DNA from: Victivallales bacterium
Lineage (GTDB): Bacteria; Verrucomicrobiota; Lentisphaeria; Victivallales; JAADHT01
Assembly: GCA_016930955.1 (NCBI GenBank)
Contig: JAFGFR010000076.1
Location: forward strand, 1 to 9,124
Reading direction: 5' to 3'
Length of the DNA stretch: 9,124 nucleotides
Every line of letters begins with the position of its first letter. Position 1 is the first letter of the stretch. Below the pieces are notes generated by a model. It ran no database searches. It was not told the origin of the DNA and saw only the letters and a list, made by a program, of their open reading frames with translations. A program made the translations under genes and the position numbers. Below, one piece after another: positions 1 through 6,690 of the stretch.

Positions 1-351
1 AGCTTGCCGCCCAAAGGGTTGGGGCGGAGGCACGGCATGCGCCACGGCGAAATGGCGGGCACAGACAGCTTAAGGTATGCACCGGCCCATTTCGCCGCAC
101 CGTCTGCCGCGCCTGCGCTCCCAACGCGGTTCACGCGGAGTTTTGAAACTGGCTCCTTGTGTAATGCCTTTGGGATTCCTCAAAAAAATCTTTGTTTTTT
201 CCTTCTTAAGCTGCTTGACTATATTGAAGGATCGGTTAATTTACGTGTCCGCTTGCATGGAAAGCGACGGTTTTGTGTGCCCTGAAGGTTTCGTCGGGCA
301 CTTTGGGTGAAGGTAGTTTTTATTTGTGTTTCGTTAAGACAGGTTATTGCA
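1..351. other. Non-coding region upstream of rpmJ
   Basis: No recognisable gene lies here. One + frame is open from base 1 to the stop at 283-285, but its translation is low-complexity and Pro/Arg/Ala-rich. It resembles no neighbour usually found before rpmJ (secY, map, infA) and has no convincing ribosome binding site. The first ~140 bases are GC-rich and self-complementary. The rest is more AT-rich, with an A-run at 182-188 and a T-run at 195-200, as expected of a leader. A weak promoter-like pair (TTGACT at 215-220 and TAATTT at 237-242, 16-bp spacer) could drive the ribosomal genes, but the -10 match is only 3 of 6. No S4-type pseudoknot could be recognised by eye. Confidence 0.5.
18..125. 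repeat. Long imperfect inverted repeat (hairpin)
   Basis: Two arms of about 38-39 bases, 18-55 and 87-125, are imperfect reverse complements of each other. The inner 11 bases are perfect (CGGCGAAATGG at 45-55 against CCATTTCGCCG at 87-97). Outside them the match continues with scattered mismatches and one gap out to GTTGGG (18-23) against CCCAAC (120-125). The loop is about 31 bases. A competing short stem exists between CCGCCC (7-12) and GGGCGG (22-27). The structure is too long and has no adjacent T-run, so it is not a simple intrinsic terminator. It could be a dispersed palindromic repeat, a decayed small mobile element, or an RNA structure at the end of an upstream transcript. Confidence 0.6.
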
Positions 352-468
352 ATGAAAGTCAGAGCCTCTGTCAAAAGGCGGTGTGAGCACTGTCAGATTA
401 TCAAACGTAAGGGAACCTTAAGGGTTCTGTGTCCGCGCAACGCCCGTCATAAGCAAAGGCAGGGCTAA
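352..468 (+). CDS. rpmJ: 50S ribosomal protein L36 (zinc-binding form)
   Basis: This 38-residue protein begins MKVRASVK and ends HKQRQG, both hallmarks of bacterial L36, and matches the usual family length. The zinc-ribbon ligands C11, C14, C27 and H33 are all present, so this is the zinc-dependent (C+) form. L36 is a small late-assembling protein of the large subunit that binds 23S rRNA. A weak AGG-type ribosome binding site (341-343) precedes the ATG. The stop codon is 18 bp before rpsM, the classical order. The gene is first in the visible cluster, after an unusually long non-coding stretch. Confidence 0.95.
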   Translation: MKVRASVKRRCEHCQIIKRKGTLRVLCPRNARHKQRQG

Positions 469-486
469 ATTTTTAGGGGTTGAACT

Positions 487-882
487 ATGCCACGAATACT
501 TGGAATTGACATTCCCGGGAACAAGAGGATCGAATATTCTCTGCGTTATATCTACGGGGTCGGGACGACTAGGGCTTTGGAGATAGTTAAGAAGGCTGGT
601 GTGCCCTTGGGGCTTCGTGCCTCAGACCTGACTGACGAACATATCACAAAGATAACTTCGATTCTACAGAACGAGCTGACAGTCGAGGGGGATCTCAGGC
701 GGATGATTGCCCAGGATATCCGCAGGCTGCAGGCCATAGGCTCCTACCGCGGGTTCCGTCATCGCCGGGGCTTACCTGTCCGAGGACAGCGCACAAAGAC
801 CAACGCACGCACGCGAAAGGGGCGCAAGCAGACTGTCGGTGCAATTCGCGACAAGACACAACGTAAACTCGCCGGCAATTAG
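487..882 (+). CDS. rpsM: 30S ribosomal protein S13
   Basis: S13 sits in the head of the small subunit, contacts the large subunit (bridge B1) and lies near the P-site tRNA. The 131-residue product opens MPRILGIDIPGNKRIEYSL, the standard S13 start. It has the helix-turn region YIYGVG (21-26) and the signature RGFRHRRGLPVRGQRTKTNA (88-107), followed by TRKGRKQTVG. It is somewhat longer than E. coli S13 (118 residues), with the extra length in the middle loop (about 38-50) and the basic C-terminus. An AGGGG-type ribosome binding site lies about 8-10 bases upstream of the ATG. The gene sits between rpmJ and rpsK, with a 39-bp gap to the latter. Confidence 0.97.
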   Translation: MPRILGIDIPGNKRIEYSLRYIYGVGTTRALEIVKKAGVPLGLRASDLTDEHITKITSILQNELTVEGDLRRMIAQDIRRLQAIGSYRGFRHRRGLPVRGQRTKTNARTRKGRKQTVGAIRDKTQRKLAGN

Positions 883-921
883 AGGTTGTCGCGAATTACA
901 CTTAAATGAGGTTGCAACTAT

Positions 922-1419
922 ATGGCTGAAAAAGAGAATATTGTTACGGACATCCCGGTTGAGAACGAAGAACGGCCCACTGTCGGCGACGATGCGGCCT
1001 CGGGGTCTGAGGAGTCAGTCGTTTCAGAGGTGGCGTCTGTTGAAAAGGTCAAGAAACCCAAGGGTATCCGTTCAGTCCCGTCCGGCATCGCGGTAGTCAA
1101 CGCCACATTCAACAACACCAAGGTTACCTTCACGGATCTTCACGGCAACACCTTGTGCTGGTGCAGTGGGGGCAAGATCGGCATGAAAGGCTCAAGGAAA
1201 AGCACGGCGTATGCCGCCCAGGTCGTTGCCACGGACGCTGCCAAGAAGGCGCAGGCATTGGGAATGAGGGAGGTCGAGGTGAGGATAAAGGGTCCGGGCG
1301 CTGGACGCGAATCTGCGGTTAGAGGGATAGCCGCCTCGGGCATGGAGATAACCACACTCAAGGACATCACCCCAGTGCCTCACAACGGATGTAAGCCGCC
1401 GAAGAGGAGGAGGGTATAG
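922..1419 (+). CDS. rpsK: 30S ribosomal protein S11 with acidic N-terminal extension
   Basis: S11 is on the small-subunit platform, contacts 16S rRNA near the E-site mRNA path and partners with S6/S18 and S21. The core from about residue 53 is typical: NATFNNTKVTFTD (60-72), GSRKSTAYAAQ (90-100), KGPGAGRES (123-131) and the invariant end DITPVPHNGCKPPKRRRV. The protein has 165 residues against about 129 in E. coli. The excess is N-terminal: residues 1-41 contain 12 acidic and only 2 basic residues, where most S11 proteins have a short basic tail. The ATG at 922 has GAGG at 908-911 with 10-base spacing. The only later in-frame alternative before the core is a GTG at codon 37 with no good ribosome binding site, so I keep the long form. 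No rpsD follows. Confidence 0.96.
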   Translation: MAEKENIVTDIPVENEERPTVGDDAASGSEESVVSEVASVEKVKKPKGIRSVPSGIAVVNATFNNTKVTFTDLHGNTLCWCSGGKIGMKGSRKSTAYAAQVVATDAAKKAQALGMREVEVRIKGPGAGRESAVRGIAASGMEITTLKDITPVPHNGCKPPKRRRV

Positions 1420-1521
1420 CCGGAATGATCCCACGCAGGGTTGTGTGGATGGGCGACTGATGTTCTGCCCACATGGCGGGGCTGTTATAGTTTGAGAATC
1501 AACAAGAACATAAATTATTGA

Positions 1522-1557
1522 TAGACCTCTTGCTGTGCTTGGGCACGAGAGGTTCTA
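1522..1557 (+). promoter_or_regulatory. Hairpin in rpoA leader, next to its ribosome binding site
   Basis: ACCTCT (1525-1530) pairs with AGAGGT (1548-1553). The stem continues inward through a U·G pair (1531/1547) and G1532-C1546, and after one bulged base through TGT/GCA (1534-1536/1543-1545). It continues outward as TAG/CTA (1522-1524/1555-1557) past one bulge. The stem runs into the strong rpoA ribosome binding site AGGAGGAA (1557-1564), which is 6 bases from the ATG. It could modulate rpoA/rplQ translation. It lies in the 151-bp rpsK-rpoA gap where rpsD is often found. A weak TATAGT -10-like hexamer (1486-1491) lies upstream without a good -35. The function is inferred from structure and position only. 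Confidence 0.45.
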
Positions 1558-1570
1558 GGAGGAATGGACT

Positions 1571-2596
1571 ATGGCATTTGTTTCTGGGTTTCCTGTACCG
1601 AAATCGATTAAGTTTGACGAGGGGACTGCCACGGGAGTTTACGGCAGGTTCACCATCGAGCCCCTGCAGGCCGGTTTCGGGCACACATTGGGCAATTCTC
1701 TGCGTCGTGTGCTTCTTTCCTCACTCGAGGGGGCGGCTATACAGGCTGTGAGGATAGACGGGGTTTCGCACGAGTTTGCAACGATGCCGCATGTGATAGA
1801 GGATGTGACTGAGATAGTTCTTAATCTCAAGAAGGTCAAGGTCCTACTGCATTCCGACTCGCCCAAAGTTCTTGAGCTTCGCAAGGATTCCGCCGGGGCG
1901 GTTACAGCCGGCGACATAATCACCGACGGCACGGTTGAGATACTCAATCCTGAACAGGTCATATGCACGCTTGACAAGAAGGTGTCTTTCAGGGCCGAGC
2001 TCGAGATATCGAAAGGCCGTGGCTATGTGCCAGCCGAAAACAACAAGCGTGAAGACCATCCTATCGGCACGATCCCGATAGATTCGCTTTACAGCCCCGT
2101 GTCGAGGGTGAGGTATGATGTTGGCGCGGCGAGGGTTGGTGAGGAGACCGAGATGGACAGTCTGCATATGGAGATATGGACTGACGGTCGGGTTGACCCG
2201 CAGTCCGCGCTGGAGGATGCTGCGAAGATTATGCAGGAGCATCTCAAACCCTTCCTTGGAGGGCAGATGAGCGAGGACGACTCCCTTGCGGAGATGACCG
2301 AGCCGGATCAGGAGCTCTACAAGGTCCTGATGCAGCCGGTGGAGAACCTCGAGCTGTCCGTCAGGGCTCAGAACTGCCTCAACAACGCCGACATCAAGAT
2401 ACTTGGAGAGCTTTGCAGCAAAACGGATGCAAAGATGTTGAAGTACCGTAATTTCGGCAAGAAGTCTCTTGACGAGATCAAGAGCAAGCTGGAGAGTTTC
2501 AACCTTTCGTTGGGAATGCAGATGAGCGATGAGCTTCTTGCAGCACTGGATACGGAATCGCGGAGACTCAGGACACCGTTGAAGAACGAGAACTAG
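1571..2596 (+). CDS. rpoA: DNA-directed RNA polymerase subunit alpha
   Basis: The alpha subunit dimerises to nucleate RNA polymerase assembly (beta, then beta') and contacts upstream promoter DNA and activators through its C-terminal domain. The 341-residue product is complete (E. coli 329). The N-terminal domain carries the dimerisation/assembly motif GFGHTLGNSLRRVLLSSLEG (35-54) and HEF (67-69). A flexible acidic linker lies around 230-250. The C-terminal domain carries VRAQNCL, placing DNA-binding R265 and N268 at exactly the E. coli numbers, and NFGKKSL with G296, K298 and S299. A short tail follows the domain (about 317-341). The ATG at 1571 has a near-perfect ribosome binding site (AGGAGGAA). 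The gene follows rpsK after 151 bp and is 11 bp before rplQ. Confidence 0.98.
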   Translation: MAFVSGFPVPKSIKFDEGTATGVYGRFTIEPLQAGFGHTLGNSLRRVLLSSLEGAAIQAVRIDGVSHEFATMPHVIEDVTEIVLNLKKVKVLLHSDSPKVLELRKDSAGAVTAGDIITDGTVEILNPEQVICTLDKKVSFRAELEISKGRGYVPAENNKREDHPIGTIPIDSLYSPVSRVRYDVGAARVGEETEMDSLHMEIWTDGRVDPQSALEDAAKIMQEHLKPFLGGQMSEDDSLAEMTEPDQELYKVLMQPVENLELSVRAQNCLNNADIKILGELCSKTDAKMLKYRNFGKKSLDEIKSKLESFNLSLGMQMSDELLAALDTESRRLRTPLKNEN

Positions 2597-2607
2597 TAGG
2601 GAGAGCC

Positions 2608-3129
2608 ATGCGTCATCGAAAGCATACATTCAAGATAGGCAGGACAGGTGCGCACCGCAGGTCGCTTTTGGCCAACCAGGTTTGCAGCCTGATATCGAGT
2701 GGAGAAATACGCACCACCGTGACAAAGGCCAAGGAGACCCGCAGACTTGCGGAGAAGATGGTGACATTGGGCAAGACCGGGGATCTCCACAGGAGGCGAC
2801 TTGCCGTGGCACGCCTCAGGGACAAACATGCCGTTGCCTTGCTTTTCAGCGAGATAGCCCCAAGGTACACAGCCCGCGAGGGGGGTTACACGCGAATTGT
2901 CCGCACGGGCAAGAGGAATGGCGACGGGGCGGAGATGTGCGTTCTCAAGTGGGTTGATCAGGAACAGGGGAACACATCTTCCGAGCCGAAGAAGTCCAAG
3001 TCAGCGGCCAAGGATGCCAAGAAAAAGGTGGTTGCCGAGGATTCACACACGACAGAGGAAGCGGCGGCCTCATCTGACGTGAAGGAAACAGCTGAAGATG
3101 AAGACTCGGAGGACTCCAGGGAGGAGTAG
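2608..3129 (+). CDS. rplQ: 50S ribosomal protein L17 with charged C-terminal tail
   Basis: L17 is a large-subunit protein located near the exit of the peptide tunnel. The core is typical: MRHRKHTFKIGRTGAHRRSL (1-20), then LISSGEIRTTVTKAKETRRL (28-47), and GDGAEMCVLKWVD (105-117). The 173-residue product exceeds E. coli L17 (127). After about residue 118 it has a tail: a lysine-rich part (7 Lys in 128-140) and then a highly acidic part (14 Asp/Glu in 141-173). The tail is low-complexity and probably disordered. The ribosome binding site AGGGAG lies just before the ATG and just after the rpoA stop, suggesting translational coupling. It is the last gene of the cluster, and the next gene converges on it only 4 bp away. 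Confidence 0.96.
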   Translation: MRHRKHTFKIGRTGAHRRSLLANQVCSLISSGEIRTTVTKAKETRRLAEKMVTLGKTGDLHRRRLAVARLRDKHAVALLFSEIAPRYTAREGGYTRIVRTGKRNGDGAEMCVLKWVDQEQGNTSSEPKKSKSAAKDAKKKVVAEDSHTTEEAAASSDVKETAEDEDSEDSREE

Positions 3130-3133
3130 CTTT

Positions 3134-5686
3134 TCATCTTTCGGACTCGATCAAATCCAGTCGTAAAAGCCTCTTGACCTTGTGGATTTTTTCCCATTTG
3201 GTTTGGTTGTTTACCCTTTGCACCCTGCTTTCAAGCATCCATGAGAGCGGGTCGAATATTTTGGACAGCCTTAATGGCAGGGTCGACTCCAGCACACTTG
3301 CTCGGACGGTGAAGTCGAAATTGCCGTTTTCCCAGAAGTAAACGCCCTTGGCGGACAGGCTTATGACTGTCCCGTCAGCTCTGATGTTGTCGGAGAAAAG
3401 ATGATCCCTCCTGAAATCGAGGTCGGCATCAAGGGTGGTGATATTCCCCCAGTCCCTGCCTGTGAATTTGGCGGTCAGCTCCCCGAACTGGTTTATTATC
3501 GGGATATCCCAGAGATCTGCTTCCCTGATCCATACCTTCCCGTCGCCAGTGATGAATGTCCTTTCAATACTCTCGTCAGTCTCCTCGATGCTGAAATCGT
3601 TGCGCATCGAGAGGGAGAACAAACCTTTTTCCTGGTTGCCCATATCCTCCCCGACAAACTTGGCCAGCTTCGCAAAGCTGGAGTTATCGATGTCCAGCTC
3701 GAGCTTTCCCAGCCATGTTTCCAAGTTCATGAGAAAGTCCAGGCGCATGTCTCCATCATACAGCTTGCCATGTCCGTCCTTGATGAACATATCGAAGCCC
3801 TTGAAGAACAGATCTGCACTGAAGTTCTCGACAGGAAGTCCTGACCACTCGGCGGGTGAGTCTATGATTTTCACTCTGTAGATTGTATCGGGCATATTCA
3901 TGAAGTCAACCATCCCGCTGGCTTCCACACGTACAGGTTTGTCCATTACAAGTGTGCCGCTCTCATAGAAGCTGAAAATACATTTCAGCATCTCGTCTCC
4001 AGGCAGGTTTCCATTAAACTCAGCGAACAGCCTGTCGTTCTGCCTCCCCTTAGACGAGTCCCCGAAGTAATCCGAGGAAACGTCATTCGTATAGTCGCTG
4101 GTATTGTCATATACCAAAGCAAAAGTCGCCATCGAATCGGTCTTGTGCAAGGTCATGGCGGGTACTATAAAAAGAGATTCCGAATCCAGATAAAACCGTG
4201 CGATCCCGCTGGTGAAGTTTATTTCGCGGAAAGCGAATTTGTTAATGGCTGCGACACCCGAGGCGAATATGAAAGGCTTGGGTGTTCCAAGCTGCGCGAA
4301 CACATCGGCCCTGATCTCTATATCACTCGGGTCGGAAGGCAAACTTATGCTCCCAGAAAACTCTTCCACAGTCTCAATCAAATCCTTAGGCAAGATGCCT
4401 GTGAAGACAATGGGGGAGCCTTTGCATAACACACTGGCCTCAAGCGTCTTATTGTCGAAGTGGTATCTGAGGCTGCCCTCGATGGTGTTGTTGTCCATGC
4501 GGAAGGAAAGGCTGTCTGTGATGAAAACCTTGTCCGAGACACTGATATCTGCCTTGAAATCCCGCATCGGAATACCTTTGACCGAGAGCGACGGGATGCA
4601 GACTGAAAGGTCGCCGGTGAATTGTTTTGAGTCCAGCGAGAAGTTCTTCAGACTTGACTCCATGCTGAATGGCTTGTTATGGATCTGGATGAATTCCGGG
4701 ATTTGCATCAGGTCCCTGTACTGAGCCAGCCTGGCGAATTCACCGGGAAGCATGTGAACGCCCAGTTTCCCGGTAATCTCATTTTTGAACAAGTCCAAGG
4801 AGGCTGTAATTTCTGCTCGTCCGCCATCCGGGAAGGCCATGCTCAGATTATCAAGACGCATAATGTATTGATTGAGCGAGACAAGCCCTTTTATCGAGGT
4901 GATCTTAAAATCGCCGAAGGACAATGCAGGGATTGAGAGGTTTGCTTTTATTGTGCTGGAGTCAGGAGAGGATGCATCAAGATTGAAGACAAGGTGGCAT
5001 GCCGGCCGGCCGCTGGGCGAAAAGCCCTCCTGCCTAAGTCCAATTATCTCCCGATATATCCTGGCACGCGTGAGATAAGGGATTTTTTTGAGCACCGACG
5101 AAGGGTTAAGTCGCGATGAGAGCCCCTTCTGTGACCTCCCCCCCGCCGGAATGAAATCCGGAACGGTGATGTTCTTGAATGTCCCGGCGGCGGAGAAATC
5201 GAACGGATCGAGGGTGCCATGAAGGTATTTTATCGAGACCTCATCTTCTTTTATATACACAGTGGCGCTGAAGTTCTCGATGCTTATACGGTCATTCATC
5301 CCCTCCTCCCCGGCCTCCGGGAAAAGCATAAACCTTGTGGAGCCGTCCTTTACCTCAAGAGAACTTATACGGGCAAGATAACTGCGGGATGGTGCCAGCG
5401 AGAAACCAAGCTTCAGTCTTTCAGCCCGGAAAAAAAAATTCTCCGTCTCTCCGGAGCGAAGCACAGGATTGCATAAATTTATCCCGTGTACAACCCCTAT
5501 CCTGGCCTTGTCGAAGTCTATCTCAAGTCCCAGCTCACGCAACTTGACCCTGATGGGCCCGGCAAGCCCTTCGGGAAGCCCGCGCGTCTCAAGATAAAAG
5601 TCCAGAATACAGAAGACTATAAAAAAAAACAATGACGGGTAGATGATCAGTCTGCGTTTGTAATGGAGTTTCACACGATTTCTCAT
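3134..5686 (-). CDS. AsmA-like, membrane-anchored periplasmic protein
   Basis: The 850-residue product starts with a basic stretch (RNRVKLHYKRR) and one transmembrane helix (about 13-31), so the large remainder should be periplasmic. The body is a long series of alternating beta-strand-like segments such as SIENFSATVYIKEDEVSIKY and 'GxGxVxIxxADLWDIPIINQFG'. The last ~137 residues (from about 714) resemble the AsmA C-terminal region: GDGKVWIREADLWDIP, then short strands ending in a 'DG-I-L-AKGVYFW' repeat and a basic tail. AsmA/TamB/YhdP relatives form hydrophobic beta grooves thought to carry phospholipid across the envelope. At 850 residues it lies between AsmA (about 617) and TamB/YhdP (about 1260). 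The ATG has GGGGAAGG 9 bases upstream. It follows dapA by 46 bp and probably ends that operon. The family call rests on architecture and the C-terminal pattern; the function is inferred. Confidence 0.65.
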   Translation of the reverse strand: MRNRVKLHYKRRLIIYPSLFFFIVFCILDFYLETRGLPEGLAGPIRVKLRELGLEIDFDKARIGVVHGINLCNPVLRSGETENFFFRAERLKLGFSLAPSRSYLARISSLEVKDGSTRFMLFPEAGEEGMNDRISIENFSATVYIKEDEVSIKYLHGTLDPFDFSAAGTFKNITVPDFIPAGGRSQKGLSSRLNPSSVLKKIPYLTRARIYREIIGLRQEGFSPSGRPACHLVFNLDASSPDSSTIKANLSIPALSFGDFKITSIKGLVSLNQYIMRLDNLSMAFPDGGRAEITASLDLFKNEITGKLGVHMLPGEFARLAQYRDLMQIPEFIQIHNKPFSMESSLKNFSLDSKQFTGDLSVCIPSLSVKGIPMRDFKADISVSDKVFITDSLSFRMDNNTIEGSLRYHFDNKTLEASVLCKGSPIVFTGILPKDLIETVEEFSGSISLPSDPSDIEIRADVFAQLGTPKPFIFASGVAAINKFAFREINFTSGIARFYLDSESLFIVPAMTLHKTDSMATFALVYDNTSDYTNDVSSDYFGDSSKGRQNDRLFAEFNGNLPGDEMLKCIFSFYESGTLVMDKPVRVEASGMVDFMNMPDTIYRVKIIDSPAEWSGLPVENFSADLFFKGFDMFIKDGHGKLYDGDMRLDFLMNLETWLGKLELDIDNSSFAKLAKFVGEDMGNQEKGLFSLSMRNDFSIEETDESIERTFITGDGKVWIREADLWDIPIINQFGELTAKFTGRDWGNITTLDADLDFRRDHLFSDNIRADGTVISLSAKGVYFWENGNFDFTVRASVLESTLPLRLSKIFDPLSWMLESRVQRVNNQTKWEKIHKVKRLLRLDLIESER

Positions 5687-5732
5687 CGTATCGTACCTTC
5701 CCCTTTTTCAATAGCGCCAGACATCAAGCAGG

Positions 5733-6599
5733 TCAGATGCCGATTTTCAGCATCGTCTTGAGGAGTTTCTCCATGTTGGCCGGGGCAATGGGGCACAACG
5801 GCAGGCGATACTCCTCTTTGACAAGACCCTTGTTGGCCATAGCGGCCTTGATGGGGATGGGGTTCGTCTCGACAAAGATGTCCCGGAAGAAAGGGTACAT
5901 GATTCTATGTAGGCTAGACGCCCTTATGAAATCACCGGCCAAGGCAGCGTCAACCATCTCCTTGATTCTCCCAGGTATGATATTTGACGCGACGCTTATG
6001 ACACCTCTCGCCCCTAGCACCATCATCGGCAGCGTCAGGGAGTCGTCGCCGCTGAGCACCGTGATGTCGCAGGCATCGAGAATCGCGCTTACCCTTTCGG
6101 CACTGCCTCCCGCCTCCTTGACGCAGACTATATTCGGGTTTGCGCTCAGTTTGGCGATTGTTTCGACTGGGATTGGTATTGCCGATCGGCCGGGGACATT
6201 GTAGAGCACGACAGGAAGGCCGCACTCGTCCGCGACGGTTGAGAAGTGCCTGTAGAGACCTTCCGGGGTCGGTTTGTTGTAGTAGGGGGTGACCTGGAGT
6301 GTGGCATCCGCGCCGAGTTTTTTGGCCAATGTTGTCAAATGCACTGCCTCGGCAGTGGAGTTCGCCCCGGTACCGGCGATGATCACGCACCTTCCGGCAG
6401 CAGTCTTGAATACCGTCTCGATCACCTTGGTATGCTCGTCCACGCTGAGAGTCGGGGATTCCCCGGTTGTCCCGACAGGGACAATCCCGTCAACCTTGGC
6501 CTCGATTTGCATCGAGACGAGTCTGCCCAGAGTTTCATAGTCCACTTTCCCATTGTTGAACGGGGTGACGATGGCCGTATAAGTTCCAGCGAAATTCAT
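5733..6599 (-). CDS. dapA: 4-hydroxy-tetrahydrodipicolinate synthase
   Basis: DapA condenses pyruvate with L-aspartate-4-semialdehyde, the first committed step of the diaminopimelate/lysine branch. It is a cytoplasmic TIM-barrel aldolase, usually a tetramer. From the ATG at 6599 the product has 288 residues. Catalytic positions then fall on exactly the E. coli numbers: T44/T45 in GTTGE, Y107, Y133 in YNVPGR, R138, and Schiff-base K161 in CVKEAGG. GTYTAIVTPF near the start is also typical. A TTG six bases earlier (6605) is an alternative start, but GGAGG at 6610-6614 is only 4 bases from it and 10 from the ATG, so I prefer the ATG. The gene lies 91 bp after dapF. That gap is too short for a lysine riboswitch. 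Confidence 0.96.
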   Translation of the reverse strand: MNFAGTYTAIVTPFNNGKVDYETLGRLVSMQIEAKVDGIVPVGTTGESPTLSVDEHTKVIETVFKTAAGRCVIIAGTGANSTAEAVHLTTLAKKLGADATLQVTPYYNKPTPEGLYRHFSTVADECGLPVVLYNVPGRSAIPIPVETIAKLSANPNIVCVKEAGGSAERVSAILDACDITVLSGDDSLTLPMMVLGARGVISVASNIIPGRIKEMVDAALAGDFIRASSLHRIMYPFFRDIFVETNPIPIKAAMANKGLVKEEYRLPLCPIAPANMEKLLKTMLKIGI

Positions 6600-6690
6600 G
6601 ATCAAGCTACCTCCGTAAACTGTCTGTTCTCCATTTGGCTGTCAAAGCAAAATGCCTGCACACTTAAACTTAGTCTTAATGCTGGGGAAA

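Noticed and set aside
18..125. Intrinsic terminator of an upstream operon
   Set aside because: The arms are too long and imperfect, the loop is large, and no U-run follows the right arm.
4..285. Open + frame of about 94 codons reaching the window start
   Set aside because: Low-complexity Pro/Arg/Ala composition caused by the GC-rich inverted repeat, no ribosome binding site, and no resemblance to expected neighbours.
1844..2629. Long - strand open frame (about 261 codons) opposite rpoA
   Set aside because: Fully shadowed by the unmistakable rpoA on the + strand; its translation looks like a reverse-frame artefact.
6617..6645. Promoter for dapA from the TTGACA at 6645-6640 (- strand)
   Set aside because: The -10 at 17-bp spacing is CAGTTT (2 of 6), and the transcript start would overlap the ribosome binding site.
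6600..6690. Lysine riboswitch before dapA
   Set aside because: A lysine riboswitch aptamer needs well over 91 bases, and no characteristic pairing or terminator is visible.
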